Assembly (NCBI RefSeq): GCF_002750855.1
Contig: NZ_NWUC01000006.1
Span: forward strand, 62,001-126,000
Source: Neopararhizobium haloflavum
GTDB lineage: Bacteria > Pseudomonadota > Alphaproteobacteria > Rhizobiales > Rhizobiaceae
DNA: 64,000 nucleotides
Reading direction: 5' to 3'
A program made the position numbers and the translations under genes. Under the pieces are notes generated by a model, which was not told the DNA's origin, searched no databases, and saw nothing but the letters and a program-made list of their open reading frames with translations. The first letter of the stretch is position 1. Each line of letters begins with the position of its first letter. This document shows, piece after piece, positions 12,539 to 21,446 of the stretch.

Positions 12539-12568
12539 GCCCGCGGCATCGATGTCGCGGGCTTTTTT
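12539..12568 (+). terminator. Rho-independent terminator of acnA
   Basis: A near-perfect hairpin (GCCCGCG and CGCGGGC arms, with an inner CATCGATG) runs straight into six T residues, 24 bases after the acnA stop. An A-run precedes it. Confidence 0.9.
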
Positions 12569-12698
12569 GCGACCGCCAGGCCCGAAAGGCGTCACCGCTT
12601 CGTGACTTTGCGTTGAACCCGGGGCGCGATACCGTCAGATTGCTATCCGGGCCTTTCCCGACCCTTCATTTCAACGACGAACTGCACGGCTCGAAGGT

Positions 12699-13436
12699 AT
12701 GCTGTTTAAATCCGTGATCCCGGCAGTCCTCATTGCGATATCGACCAGCCTGACGATGCCGAAAGAGGCCGCGGCAGAAGACCATACCCCTATCGGCGTC
12801 GTCGAACTGTTCACCAGCCAGGGATGCTCCTCCTGCCCCCCGGCCGATGCCGTCCTGGCAGATATTGCAGCCGACGGTGAGATCCTCGCCCTCTCCTACC
12901 ACGTCGACTACTGGAATTATCTCGGCTGGAAGGACACGCTGGCCACACCGGACAACAGTCAGCGCCAGCATGCCTACGCAAAGATGCTGGAACGCAAGAG
13001 CGTCTATACCCCTCAGGCGGTGATCAACGGGCGGACCCACCTTAATGGATCCGACAAAAATGGCATCATGGAAGCCGTCGACACCATGCGCCGGGAAGAA
13101 GAGGGAATGCGTGTCGACGTCAGCATCGACAGGTCAAGCGACTCGCTGACGATCGAGGTGGAGGAAGGGAGCGGCAAGGCCAATCTCGTTTTGCTCGTCT
13201 TCGACCGGGAAAACGTCGTGGCGATCGACGAAGGCGAGAACAGCGGTCGCGCCATCACCTACGTCAACAGCGTGCGCTCCATCCATGTGGTTGGCATCTG
13301 GAAAGGCAAACCGCTCACGCTGGAACTGCCCGCCTCGATCGTCGAGGATTGGAGCACGCAGAATTGCGCGGTCCTCGTTCAAACCATGGTCGAGAAGGGC
13401 GTTCCGGGCCCGATCATCGGCGCGGCCACCTTTTAG
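12699..13436 (+). CDS. Exported DUF1223 protein with CSSC motif
   Basis: 245 aa. An N-terminal signal peptide (hydrophobic core about residues 5-20, cleavage probably after KEAAA) is followed by VVELFTSQGCSSCPPAD, a thioredoxin-like CxxC (Cys43, Cys46) that defines the DUF1223 family. HVDYWNYLGWKD and VYTPQAVINGRTHLNGSD are also typical. The fold suggests a periplasmic thiol-redox role, but no substrate is known. It has its own start after the acnA terminator, and is next to acnA in several rhizobia by general knowledge. Confidence 0.85.
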   Translation: MLFKSVIPAVLIAISTSLTMPKEAAAEDHTPIGVVELFTSQGCSSCPPADAVLADIAADGEILALSYHVDYWNYLGWKDTLATPDNSQRQHAYAKMLERKSVYTPQAVINGRTHLNGSDKNGIMEAVDTMRREEEGMRVDVSIDRSSDSLTIEVEEGSGKANLVLLVFDRENVVAIDEGENSGRAITYVNSVRSIHVVGIWKGKPLTLELPASIVEDWSTQNCAVLVQTMVEKGVPGPIIGAATF

Positions 13437-13469
13437 CGTCCCTCAACCCGAGCAGTCGCCGAAAGGCAC

Positions 13470-13494
13470 AAAAAAAGACCGGCAACGGCCGGTC
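13470..13494 (-). terminator. Terminator hairpin with U-tract on the minus strand
   Basis: A 7-bp perfect GC-rich stem with a 4-base loop. On the minus strand it is followed by seven T residues; on the plus strand it is followed by only a weak TCAATTTT. No minus-strand gene lies to its right for over 700 bases, which is the main reason to suspect a small RNA. It may also weakly terminate the DUF1223 transcript. Confidence 0.72.
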
Positions 13495-13592
13495 TCAATT
13501 TTGGGGTCTCGCTTCAGAAGGTTGGTTCGGCCCGGCGGTTTCGAGGGGCTGGGGGGCTTTGAATTCGAAAGTCGCCGAACCGAACCGTCTGA
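13470..13592 (-). ncRNA. Candidate structured small RNA (minus strand)
   Basis: Read on the minus strand, 13592 to 13514 folds into a long hairpin. From outside in: TCAGA/TCTGA, an internal loop, GGTTCGG/CCGAACC, two potential G-U pairs, CGGCG/CGCCG, a bulge and TTTCGA/TCGAAA, closing a C-rich loop of about 20 bases. It is followed by a terminator hairpin (GACCGGC-CGTT-GCCGGTC, 13477-13494) and seven U residues. The G-U pairs would be A-C mismatches on the plus strand, so the minus strand is favoured. The 5' end and family are not known; it lacks the conserved bubble sequences I would expect of 6S RNA. Confidence 0.5.
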
Positions 13593-13834
13593 GGCAACGA
13601 TCGCAAACTGCTCTTTGATTCTGGCGGCGATGGGGCTCAATTGCGGCCAAAAAGCGCTCTTGCAGGTTTGGCGATCAACTTGATTGCGTTGCGTTTCGCA
13701 TTTCGTGACCGCAACTGCGGACCCGAAAGAGAGCCGATTTCCCTTATGAAACAATTCGCAGCGGGGGCGGTCTTGCATTTCCCCGTCCTGAAGGCACACT
13801 GTGCCATCGTTCGCGTTCCCGAAATGGAGACCCG

Positions 13835-14236
13835 ATGACGGACAGTTCGGATCAGTCAGAGGCGACGCGTCGCGATGCCCGCCAGAGCGACCCGGTTCTC
13901 GTTGATATCAAGGACTACCGCTCCGCACCCGATCCGCTGCCCGTCACGTTCCATCGGCGAGAGCTTGATGCCATTTTGCGGGTCTACGGTCGAAACGTGG
14001 CCGAGGGAGAATGGCGCGATTACGCGATCGACCACCTGAAGGACAAAGCCGTCTTCTCCGTTTTTCGCCGCACCAGCGAAGTGCCTCTGTTCCGGATCGA
14101 GAAGGTCCCGCGCAATGCACGCAAGCAGGGGGCCTTCTCGGTCGTCAATGCCAGTGGTGCAATCTTGAAGCGGGGGCACGACCTCGAGGTGGTTCTGCGT
14201 CTCTTCGAGAAAAAGCCCAAACTGGTCCGCTACTGA
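13835..14236 (+). CDS. DUF2794 domain protein
   Basis: 133 aa, soluble. The body from about residue 38 (PVTFHRRELDAILRVYGRNVAEGEWRDYAID onward) matches the alphaproteobacterial DUF2794 family, with FRRTSEVPLFRIEK and a basic LRLFEKKPKLVRY tail. Function is unknown. It stands alone between the structured intergenic region and a convergent acetyltransferase. Confidence 0.82.
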   Translation: MTDSSDQSEATRRDARQSDPVLVDIKDYRSAPDPLPVTFHRRELDAILRVYGRNVAEGEWRDYAIDHLKDKAVFSVFRRTSEVPLFRIEKVPRNARKQGAFSVVNASGAILKRGHDLEVVLRLFEKKPKLVRY

Positions 14237-14246
14237 ACCCGCTGCA

Positions 14247-14819
14247 TCAAGCCTTCGGGCCGGCATACGCCAGCGTTCCCGGATAGCGGTTGCGATCCGC
14301 CGGTTCGCTTGCACCGTCCCCCAGCGCCTTCTGCATGATGACCGTGTCGAGCCACCTGTCGAATTTGTAGCCCGTTCCCGGCATGCGGCCGATCATCTCG
14401 AATCCGGCCGAGCGGTGAACGCCCAATGACGCGGGGTGAGCGCCTCCGATGACGGCCACCATCTGACGGAACCCCAACTCTTCGCACTTCGCCAGGAGGG
14501 CATCGAGCAGACGCCTTCCAAGGCCAAGGCCTCGCGCACTCTCGGCGAGATAGATCGAGTCCTCGACGAGCCAACTGTAGGCCGGCCGTTCGCGAAAGGC
14601 GGAGGCGTAGGCATAGCCCTGAACGGTGCCGTCGGACTCCACGGCGACGAGATAGGGGCAGCCGCGTCTCGTGATGGCTTCCCAGCGGCGACACATCTCA
14701 TCCTCGCTGGGCGGCACCAGCTCGTACGTCGCGACATCGTTCAAAACGCATGCGGCGTAGATAGCAGCGATCGCGGGAATATCCTGCTCGCCCGCGGCGC
14801 GGATCGTCATGGTCGTCAT
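14247..14819 (-). CDS. GNAT acetyltransferase, phosphinothricin/methionine sulfone type
   Basis: 190 aa. The whole chain follows the Pat/Bar/MddA subgroup: RAAGEQDIPAIAAIY near the start, a YAYASAFRERPAYSW segment, the acetyl-CoA loop ARGLGLGRRLLDALL and GFRQMVAVIGG. Enzymes of this group acetylate the amino group of glufosinate-like or methionine-derivative compounds. It lies downstream of the bax-inhibitor gene on the same strand, with a terminator between. Confidence 0.82.
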   Translation of the reverse strand: MTTMTIRAAGEQDIPAIAAIYAACVLNDVATYELVPPSEDEMCRRWEAITRRGCPYLVAVESDGTVQGYAYASAFRERPAYSWLVEDSIYLAESARGLGLGRRLLDALLAKCEELGFRQMVAVIGGAHPASLGVHRSAGFEMIGRMPGTGYKFDRWLDTVIMQKALGDGASEPADRNRYPGTLAYAGPKA

Positions 14820-14838
14820 CTTCAGGGGTCCGGCTATG

Positions 14839-14863
14839 AAAAAGGGCGGCCCGATGGCCGCCC
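14839..14863 (-). terminator. Rho-independent terminator after the Bax-inhibitor gene
   Basis: A perfect 8-bp GGGCGGCC/GGCCGCCC stem with a 4-base loop is followed on the minus strand by five T residues. It lies 24 bases after the stop of the gene at 14887-15621 and just before the acetyltransferase start. Confidence 0.85.
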
Positions 14864-14886
14864 CTGGAACTGTCTGGATGGGATGA

Positions 14887-15621
14887 TTACTCGCGGTTGC
14901 CCATGAACTGGAGCAGGAACATGAACATGTTCACGAAGTCCAGATAGAGCCGAAGGGCGCCCATGATGGCCTTGCGGCCGGCCACTTCGCGACCATCGCC
15001 TTCGTAATACATCGACTTGATCTCCTGCGTGTCGTAGGCCGTCAGGCCGGCGAACACGAGCACGCCGATCGCCGAGATGGCGAACTGCAGGGCACTCGAC
15101 TGCAGGAAGATGTTGACGACCATCGCGATGATCAGACCGATGAGTCCCATGAACAGGAACGAACCCATCGCCGACAGGTCGCGCTTCGTTGTGTAGCCAT
15201 AGAGCGACAGGGCGCCGAAGGCGGCTGCGGTGACGAAGAAGGTCTGCACGATGCTCTGGCCGGTGAAGACCAGGAAGATCGATGAGAGCGATAGGCCCAT
15301 CAGTGCAGAATAGACCCAGAACGTGGTCTGCGCTGCGCTGACGCTCATCTTGTTGATGCGGAAGCTCAGGAAGAACACCATGCCGAGCGGCGCCAGCATG
15401 ACGACCCAGCGCAACGGGCTTGCGTAGAGCAGCTGAGCGACAGCGGGATTTGAGGCAGCCAAGGCAAAGGTGCCATAGGCGGCAAGGCCCGTGATGGCGA
15501 GACCGAGCGCCATCAGATTGTAGACGCGCAGCATATAATCGCGCAGTCCCTGGTCGATCTCAGCTCCGGCCTGCGTGCCGACAGGCGCCGCACGGGTCTG
15601 GTAGTTTCGAAGATCAGCCAT
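14887..15621 (-). CDS. Bax inhibitor-1/YccA family membrane protein
   Basis: 244 aa with seven predicted transmembrane helices. The start MADLRNYQT was chosen for the GAGGAAAAT ribosome-binding site directly upstream. The C-terminal half has the family signatures FAGLTAYDTQEIKSMY and GALRLYLDFVNMFMFLLQF. Members are inner-membrane proteins, some of them pH-sensitive calcium leak channels, others FtsH modulators in E. coli. The specific role here is unknown. Confidence 0.88.
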   Translation of the reverse strand: MADLRNYQTRAAPVGTQAGAEIDQGLRDYMLRVYNLMALGLAITGLAAYGTFALAASNPAVAQLLYASPLRWVVMLAPLGMVFFLSFRINKMSVSAAQTTFWVYSALMGLSLSSIFLVFTGQSIVQTFFVTAAAFGALSLYGYTTKRDLSAMGSFLFMGLIGLIIAMVVNIFLQSSALQFAISAIGVLVFAGLTAYDTQEIKSMYYEGDGREVAGRKAIMGALRLYLDFVNMFMFLLQFMGNRE

Positions 15622-15879
15622 ATTTTCCTCTTTCAAGCCCCGAAAGTTGCACGGTGTCGGGTCGGCCGATGGGTCGGCCCAGGCGCCGCTGCGGGGCTCC
15701 AGCATGCCTGTGGATAATATGAGCACTCCGTTGAGCGAGAGCAAGAGCCGTGACCCCGTGCGAAAGCGGTTTTCGCAAGGCCTGCCTGTCGGTTGGGGTC
15801 AACTTGTCGTCAACCGGGGAGCCTCTTCGCCCCAGGTTCCGGCCTGCCGGGGGCGCCATCGCGCACTTCCTGGGCAGAC

Positions 15880-18474
15880 CTAGAGGTTGCGCAAGATCGG
15901 AGCGGCCTTTTGTCCCAGTACGCGCCACGTCCCGGCAAGGCCGATGCCGACCGTGACGACCAGCGCGATGGCCAGGGTCACGAGGGCGACGTCGGGCAGG
16001 AATGTCGAAGGTAGCGTCATGATCCTCGCGATGACGAACCAGGCCGCCACGCCGCCTGCGAGAAGCGCGAACAAACCAGTTGCCAGGCCGAGCATCAGAT
16101 ACTCGTAGGAAAATGCCCGGATAAGCGTGGTCCGCGTCGCGCCGAGCGTTTTCAGGACGACGGCGTCGTGACGCCGTGCGCGGTTGCCGGCCGCGAGAGC
16201 CCCTGCAAGGACCAGTACTGAAGCGACGAGCGCAACGGACGCTGCCGCTCGGATCGCCGTCGTCAGTTGCTCGAGCAGCCGATTGACGACATCGATCGCA
16301 TCCTTCACCCGGACGCTGGTAATCGTCGGATAGCTGCTGGTGACACCGCGCAGTACCTCCGCCTCCCCGGCTCTGTCGAGCCCGGGATCGGTAAGCGTCG
16401 CGAGCCACGCATGCGGCGCGCCCGCGAACGTGTTGGGGGAAAAGACCATCACGAAATTGATCGACATCGATTCCCACTCGATATCCCGAAGATTGGCGAT
16501 CCGCGCCGTGACTTCCCGGCCAAGAACGCTGACAGTGATCGTGTCGCCAACGCCGATGCCCAGTTCGCCGGCCTCCTCGGCGGAGAATGAAACGAGCGGT
16601 TCGCCGTCATATCCAGGTGCCCACCACTCTCCGTCAGTCAACCGCGCGTTCTCCGGCATATCTGCTGCATAGGTCAGCCCACGATCACCGCGAAGAACCC
16701 AGCGACCGCCTGGAGGCAGACCCTCAAGCTCCGGAACCACACCGTTGATCTGCGTTATCCGGCCGCGCAGCATTGGTACGGCATCGATCTGGCCCTGCGG
16801 CGCGGCTTGGCTGATGATGTCTCGGAACCCGTCGATCTCGTTGCTCTGGATATCGACGAAGAAGAAGTTCGGCGCGCGTTCCGGCAGATTGCCGGCGATC
16901 TCGCGCCTCAGATTGCCGTCTATCAGGGCCAGCGTGACGAGGAGTGCCAGACCAAGACCGAGCGACAGCACAACCGACGGCGTCAGGGCGCCCGGTCGAT
17001 GGATGTTGCCGATGGCAAGGCGCAGTGCAGGCGAGCGCACCTGCGGCGCCCGCCGTGCCAGCGACTGAATGAGATATCCGACAAGACGCAGGATGACGAA
17101 GGCGAAGGCAACTGCCGCGATGAAGATCGCCGCGATGAGCCGGTCGTGCGCCGTCATGACCGCAAGCAGCGCAAGAATGACGATGAGCCCGGCGGCACCG
17201 AGCACATAGACGGGGCGTGGCCATCCTGCCGCGTCGAAACCCTGGCTGCGGAAAAGCGCCGTGGCAGGGACGTCCCGTGCGCGCCCGAGTGGCAGGATCG
17301 CAAAGGCGAAGGCGGTGAGCATGCCGAAGACAGCCGCCATGATGAGCGCGCCCGGATAGATCGAGACGTCGGCCGAGATCGGCAGGACGTCGACCAGGAA
17401 TGCCTGCGCCACAAACGGCACGACGAGCCCGATCGCCAGCCCTGCGGCGATACCGATCGACGCGATCAGAGCGATCTGGATCAGGTAGATCAGCACCACG
17501 AAACGCCCGGCGGCGCCAAGGCATTTGAAGGTGGCGATCACGCTTCGCTTGGAGTCCATGAAGGCGCGCACGGCATTGGCAACCCCCACACCGCCGACAA
17601 TGAGCGCCGTCAGTCCAACCAGCGTCAGGAACTGCGAGAAGCGCTCGACATTCTCCGTCAGTTGCGGTGACGCATGGGCGCTGGTGCGCACCGCCCAGCC
17701 GGCATCGCGATAGTCCTCCCGCGCCACGTCTCGCATCGCCTGAAGCTCGTCATAAGTGGCCGGCTCGAAGAGACGGACTTTGTAGACGTGCTCGACGAGA
17801 CTGCCGAGTTGAACGAGCCCGGCCGCTTCGATCCCATCGAGGGAAATCAGGAAGCGCGGGGCGAACGCAAACGATTCCGAAAGAAGGTCCGGCTCGTTTT
17901 CGAGCGTCGCGCGGATCTCGAAGGTGGCATTGCCGAGGTCGATCCGGTCGCCCAGCGACAACCCGAGTCGGTCGAGAAGGATTGGAGCCACGACGGCGCC
18001 ATAGGCCCCCTCGCTCAGACCGTGCCGGGCAGCAAAATCCATCCGTGGCGCCGTGACCAGTTCGCCGTAAAGCGGATAGAGGTCGTCCACAGCCTTGACC
18101 TCGACCAGCGACTGGTCGCTGCCGTCGGGCAGCCGCGCCATCGAGCGCAGATTGACGGACCGCGCGACTTCGCCAAGGCTTTCAAGATAAGCGATATCCT
18201 CCTCGCCGGCGGGACGGTTGTCGATCTCGAAGCGCATGTCGGCGGCCAGGATCGCCTGTCCTTCCGCAGCGATCGCTTCGGTGATCGAACGCGACACCGA
18301 GTTGACGCCGGCGATCGCCGCCGTTCCGAGTGCGATGCAGGCGAGAAAGATATAGAATCCGCCCAATCCGCCACGCATTTCCCGCAGCGCTAGACGCAGG
18401 GCCAGCCGGAATTGCGCGCCCCGTGGAGGCGGATTGGGTGCGATTGCGGCATTGTCCATCGAACCGGACGTCAT
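15880..18474 (-). CDS. ABC transporter permease, FtsX/MacB-like (YbbP type)
   Basis: 864 aa from the ATG overlapping the stop of the ATPase gene (ATGA). It has two FtsX permease domains, each preceded by periplasmic sequence: a first helix at about 32-55, four central helices (~270-420), paired helices in the middle and a last group near the C-terminus. Size and organisation match YbbP. With its ATPase it forms a MacB/Lol-like mechanotransmission system, whose substrate in E. coli is not settled. The pair is divergent from a tesA-like gene, as in the enterobacterial tesA/ybbA/ybbP cluster. Confidence 0.88.
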   Translation of the reverse strand: MTSGSMDNAAIAPNPPPRGAQFRLALRLALREMRGGLGGFYIFLACIALGTAAIAGVNSVSRSITEAIAAEGQAILAADMRFEIDNRPAGEEDIAYLESLGEVARSVNLRSMARLPDGSDQSLVEVKAVDDLYPLYGELVTAPRMDFAARHGLSEGAYGAVVAPILLDRLGLSLGDRIDLGNATFEIRATLENEPDLLSESFAFAPRFLISLDGIEAAGLVQLGSLVEHVYKVRLFEPATYDELQAMRDVAREDYRDAGWAVRTSAHASPQLTENVERFSQFLTLVGLTALIVGGVGVANAVRAFMDSKRSVIATFKCLGAAGRFVVLIYLIQIALIASIGIAAGLAIGLVVPFVAQAFLVDVLPISADVSIYPGALIMAAVFGMLTAFAFAILPLGRARDVPATALFRSQGFDAAGWPRPVYVLGAAGLIVILALLAVMTAHDRLIAAIFIAAVAFAFVILRLVGYLIQSLARRAPQVRSPALRLAIGNIHRPGALTPSVVLSLGLGLALLVTLALIDGNLRREIAGNLPERAPNFFFVDIQSNEIDGFRDIISQAAPQGQIDAVPMLRGRITQINGVVPELEGLPPGGRWVLRGDRGLTYAADMPENARLTDGEWWAPGYDGEPLVSFSAEEAGELGIGVGDTITVSVLGREVTARIANLRDIEWESMSINFVMVFSPNTFAGAPHAWLATLTDPGLDRAGEAEVLRGVTSSYPTITSVRVKDAIDVVNRLLEQLTTAIRAAASVALVASVLVLAGALAAGNRARRHDAVVLKTLGATRTTLIRAFSYEYLMLGLATGLFALLAGGVAAWFVIARIMTLPSTFLPDVALVTLAIALVVTVGIGLAGTWRVLGQKAAPILRNL

Positions 18475-19190
18475 GCGAACGCCCCGCGCGCCGGTGCCTC
18501 GACCGATGCGGAACGGCCATCGTCGATGATCTCTCCCGACCGTACCCGGATCTGACGACCGCATCGCGCGGCGAGGTTCACATCATGCGTGACGAGAACG
18601 AGCGTCATGTCGCGCTCGGCCTGTTGGGCAAAAAGCAGCTCTGCGATCTGCCGGCCGGTTTCCCCGTCGAGGTTTCCGGTGGGTTCGTCGGCGATCAGAA
18701 GCGCCGGTTGCGGCGCCAGCGCGCGGGCGATCGCAACGCGCTGCTGCTCGCCGCCCGACATCTCGCCAGGGTGATGGCTGAGCCGGTCTCCAAGACCAAC
18801 TGCCTCCAGTTCGCGTCGAGCGACGTCGAATGCGTCGGCGCGGCCGGCAAGCTCCAGCGGCACGGCGACATTCTCCAAGGCGGTCATGTTGGGAATGAGA
18901 TGAAAGGACTGGAAGACGATGCCGACATGGCGACCGCGGAAGTCGGCAACCGCATCCTCGCTCATCTGGTGGATGGGAGCGCCAGCAATCATGATTTGAC
19001 CGCTATCGACTTTCTCCAGCCCAGCCAGCACCATGAGAAGCGTGGACTTGCCTGACCCCGATGGTCCCACGATGCCGACGGACTCTCCGGGCGTGATGGT
19101 CAGCGACATGCGTTTGAGGACATGAACGGCTGAGGCACCCGATCCAAGCGTGAGATCGGCGTCTTTGAGGTCGATGATGGCTTGGGACAA
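18471..19190 (-). CDS. ybbA: ABC transporter ATPase, YbbA/LolD type
   Basis: 239 aa. Walker A GPSGSGKS at 42-49, the LolD/MacB-type FQSFHLIPNMTALENV Q-loop region, signature MSGGEQQRVAIARAL, and Walker B LLIADEPTG. It is the energising subunit for the YbbP-like permease encoded by the overlapping downstream gene. Confidence 0.9.
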   Translation of the reverse strand: MSQAIIDLKDADLTLGSGASAVHVLKRMSLTITPGESVGIVGPSGSGKSTLLMVLAGLEKVDSGQIMIAGAPIHQMSEDAVADFRGRHVGIVFQSFHLIPNMTALENVAVPLELAGRADAFDVARRELEAVGLGDRLSHHPGEMSGGEQQRVAIARALAPQPALLIADEPTGNLDGETGRQIAELLFAQQAERDMTLVLVTHDVNLAARCGRQIRVRSGEIIDDGRSASVEAPARGAFA

Positions 19191-19278
19191 GAGATCGGCA
19201 TCCTATATGTCGATGAAGGGACGGCTCGGTCGAGGCACTATACGGCGCTGCCAGACCAAAGGATTTAGGTGCGACATC

Positions 19279-19929
19279 ATGCCAATTAAACCGCTCATCG
19301 CTTACCTCCTCTCTTTGTGTGTCGGCTTGATGGCGAGCGTGAGCATGGCACAGGGCGAGCCGCTGCAGATCGTCGGCTTCGGAGACAGCCTCATGGCGGG
19401 CTATCAGCTTCCTGCCGATCAGGCGTTCCCAGTCCGTCTCGAAGCGGCGCTGCGCGAGCGCGGTCACGATGTCGAGATCGCCAATGCCGGCGTTTCGGGC
19501 GACACGACCTCCGCTGGCCTTTCGCGGCTGGACTGGTCCGTGCCGGACGGCACCGACGGCGTCATTCTCGAACTTGGCGCGAACGATGCGCTGCGCGGCA
19601 TCGACCCCGGAACGACAAAGGCCAATCTCGATGCAATGATCGCACGCCTTCAGGAACGCGGCATCGCCGTTCTGCTTGCCGGCATGGTCGCGCCGCCGAA
19701 CATGGGCGGCGATTACGCCGAGCGGTTCAATCCGCTCTATGATCAACTCGCTGAAAAGTACGACGTGCCGGTTTATCCTTTTTTTCTCGAAGGCGTTGCT
19801 GCACAGGCCAGACTGAACCTCGACGACGGCATGCATCCCAACGAAGAGGGCATCGCCGTCATGGTCGAAGGTTTCCTGCCCATAGCCGAAGAATGGATTG
19901 CCACCCTCGAAAGCGGAACCAACGGCTGA
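19279..19929 (+). CDS. tesA: Secreted SGNH esterase/thioesterase, TesA-like
   Basis: 216 aa. A signal peptide (cleavage probably after SVSMA, residue 24) is followed by the SGNH blocks: GFGDSLMAG (Ser37), GVSGDTTSAG, LGANDALRG and DDGMHPN with the catalytic Asp/His. These enzymes are periplasmic esterase/thioesterase/lysophospholipases. The ATG was chosen because the preceding in-frame sequence reads into the ybbA promoter region. It is divergent from ybbA, a conserved arrangement that suggests a shared envelope-lipid role. Confidence 0.88.
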   Translation: MPIKPLIAYLLSLCVGLMASVSMAQGEPLQIVGFGDSLMAGYQLPADQAFPVRLEAALRERGHDVEIANAGVSGDTTSAGLSRLDWSVPDGTDGVILELGANDALRGIDPGTTKANLDAMIARLQERGIAVLLAGMVAPPNMGGDYAERFNPLYDQLAEKYDVPVYPFFLEGVAAQARLNLDDGMHPNEEGIAVMVEGFLPIAEEWIATLESGTNG

Positions 19930-20031
19930 ATGACCAGTTGAAATTAGCTGTGAGGCCCGATTTTTGAGGTCTTGCCGGCCGGCAGGCCTCGTGATTCGCT
20001 GGGCTTGTCACATCGATTCGCGGAGGCCTCC

Positions 20032-20625
20032 ATGCCGAGACTGTTTGCCGCCCTCGAACTCCCGCGCGACGCCACCCTGTCTCTTTCTCTCCTTCGTGGT
20101 GGCCTGCCCGGCGCCCGATGGATCGACGTCGAAAACTATCACATCACGCTGCGTTTCATCGGCGATGTTTCCGGACCGACGGCTGACGAGGTCGTCAACG
20201 CCTTCGACCGCATCCGGCGCAAGGAATTCCAGCTTCGCCTGCAGGGCATCGGGTCATTCGGGTCGAAAAAGCCGCATTCGATCTGGGCCGGCGTCACGCC
20301 CACCGCTGAACTGATGGCGCTGCAAGGAGAAATGGAGCGCATCTGCCAGCGGCTCGGCTTGCCGCCCGACCCTCGCAAGTTCAAGCCGCACGTCACGCTC
20401 GCCAGGCTGAAGACGGCGCGCGCCGGCGATGCAGTGCGCTATCTGGAGGGTCGTGGCGACTTCGTGACCATGCCCTTTGCGGTCGACCGCTTCGTACTGA
20501 TGTCGTCACGCGAGTCGGTTGGCGGCGGGCCCTATGTCGTCGAAGAGAGCTTCCCGCTGGAACCTGTCGGCGCCGGCGCCCGTTCAGCTGCTGAAGACGT
20601 GCGGGCCTATTACGGTCCACTCTGA
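20032..20625 (+). CDS. thpR: RNA 2',3'-cyclic phosphodiesterase ThpR
   Basis: 197 aa. It is a 2H phosphoesterase with two HxTx motifs, HITL (His37) and HVTL (about residue 120), in the usual contexts [11 protein letters not shown] and [11 protein letters not shown]. It opens 2',3'-cyclic phosphates of RNA ends and was formerly called 2'-5' RNA ligase. The start [11 protein letters not shown] is the canonical N-terminus. It precedes a phhB-like gene by 22 bases. Confidence 0.92.
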   Translation: MPRLFAALELPRDATLSLSLLRGGLPGARWIDVENYHITLRFIGDVSGPTADEVVNAFDRIRRKEFQLRLQGIGSFGSKKPHSIWAGVTPTAELMALQGEMERICQRLGLPPDPRKFKPHVTLARLKTARAGDAVRYLEGRGDFVTMPFAVDRFVLMSSRESVGGGPYVVEESFPLEPVGAGARSAAEDVRAYYGPL

Positions 20626-20647
20626 CGAGCAGCGAAGGACGAGACCC

Positions 20648-20950
20648 ATGACGGTCGCTAAGCTTGAAGACGACGATGTGTCTGCCCGGCTGACAAGGCT
20701 GGAGGGCTGGACCTGCTCCGACGACCGCAGGAAGATCGTTCGCACGTTCACCTTTCGCGATTTCAACGAAGCATTCGGTTTCATGACGCGGGTCGCGATC
20801 AAGGCGGAAAAACTGGACCACCACCCCGAATGGTTCAACGTTTACAAGACGGTGAAGGTCGAATTGACCACTCACGACGCGGATGGGCTGACAGACAGGG
20901 ACTTCAAGCTCGCGGCCTTCATGGACGAGGCAGCCGGCTCGATCCAGTGA
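20648..20950 (+). CDS. phhB: Pterin-4a-carbinolamine dehydratase
   Basis: 100 aa, single domain. The motif [13 protein letters not shown] followed by [13 protein letters not shown] has the catalytic histidines of the PhhB/DCoH family. The enzyme dehydrates 4a-hydroxytetrahydropterin formed by aromatic amino-acid hydroxylases. No phenylalanine hydroxylase gene is near, so its partner must be elsewhere or it has another pterin-related role. Confidence 0.92.
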   Translation: MTVAKLEDDDVSARLTRLEGWTCSDDRRKIVRTFTFRDFNEAFGFMTRVAIKAEKLDHHPEWFNVYKTVKVELTTHDADGLTDRDFKLAAFMDEAAGSIQ

Positions 20951-21026
20951 CTGGCGGAAGTCTGGCCCAAACGCCATATGGGGTTGGGCCGGCGCGCTCG
21001 CCGGATCGTCAAACGGATAAGAAATT

Positions 21027-21431
21027 ATGGACGACGTGAAGATCGGTGAAATTCTCAGCGGCTCCGACGAAAACGACCGCGCCGAGCAGGAACGCGATGT
21101 GCGGCACCGTTTTTGGCAGACCTTGAAACGGGCCGCCGGGCACGTGCCGTTCATGGAGGACCTCGTCGCAAGCTACTATTGCGCGATGGACCCGGCAACG
21201 CCGACACGGGTGCGCGGCACGCTGCTTGCAGCGCTGGCGTATTTCGTCCTGCCCCTCGATTTCGTGCCGGACTTCATAGCCTTGATCGGCTTTACCGACG
21301 ACATCGCCGTTCTGGCCGCCGCCATCTCGGCCATCCGCGCCCATATCAAGCCGGCACATTACGACGCGGCCCGTGAAGCACTGCGTGTCGATCCGGATCT
21401 CACGACGGGATCGTCTCGCGCGCCTCGCTGA
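21027..21431 (+). CDS. DUF1232 (YkvA-type) membrane protein
   Basis: 134 aa. The DUF1232 core is at about residues 60-95: RGTLLAALAYFVLPLDFVPDFIALIGFTDDIAVLAAAI, with two short hydrophobic helices and the invariant DFVPD and GFTDD. Function unknown. It converges on the ECF sigma gene with 15 bases between stops. Confidence 0.85.
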   Translation: MDDVKIGEILSGSDENDRAEQERDVRHRFWQTLKRAAGHVPFMEDLVASYYCAMDPATPTRVRGTLLAALAYFVLPLDFVPDFIALIGFTDDIAVLAAAISAIRAHIKPAHYDAAREALRVDPDLTTGSSRAPR

Positions 21432-21446
21432 AATTGGTGCCCGGAC

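Larger units (their letters stand above)
13437..13834. other. 398-base intergenic stretch with RNA-like structure
   Basis: No protein-coding gene is supported here; short open frames lack family features. The stretch holds a long hairpin and a terminator-like stem that fit a minus-strand transcript (see the ncRNA entry). The right part, 13600-13830, contains the upstream region of the DUF2794 gene and a small GGCACA-CTG-TGCC dyad near 13794, with no clear promoter. Confidence 0.6.

Noticed and set aside
13470-13592. 6S RNA as the identity of the structured region
   Set aside because: I looked for the conserved 6S bubble sequences and found none that I could match, so a family name is not justified.
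13349-13799. Short open frames in the acnA/DUF2794 gap, in both directions
   Set aside because: Their sequences are low-complexity, overlap the hairpin and terminator, and have no convincing start sites; the region reads better as RNA structure.
15759-15777. TGCGAAA/TTTCGCA hairpin between the permease and Bax-inhibitor genes as a terminator
   Set aside because: It lacks a U-tract on either strand and is only 7 bp, so a functional role is not supported.
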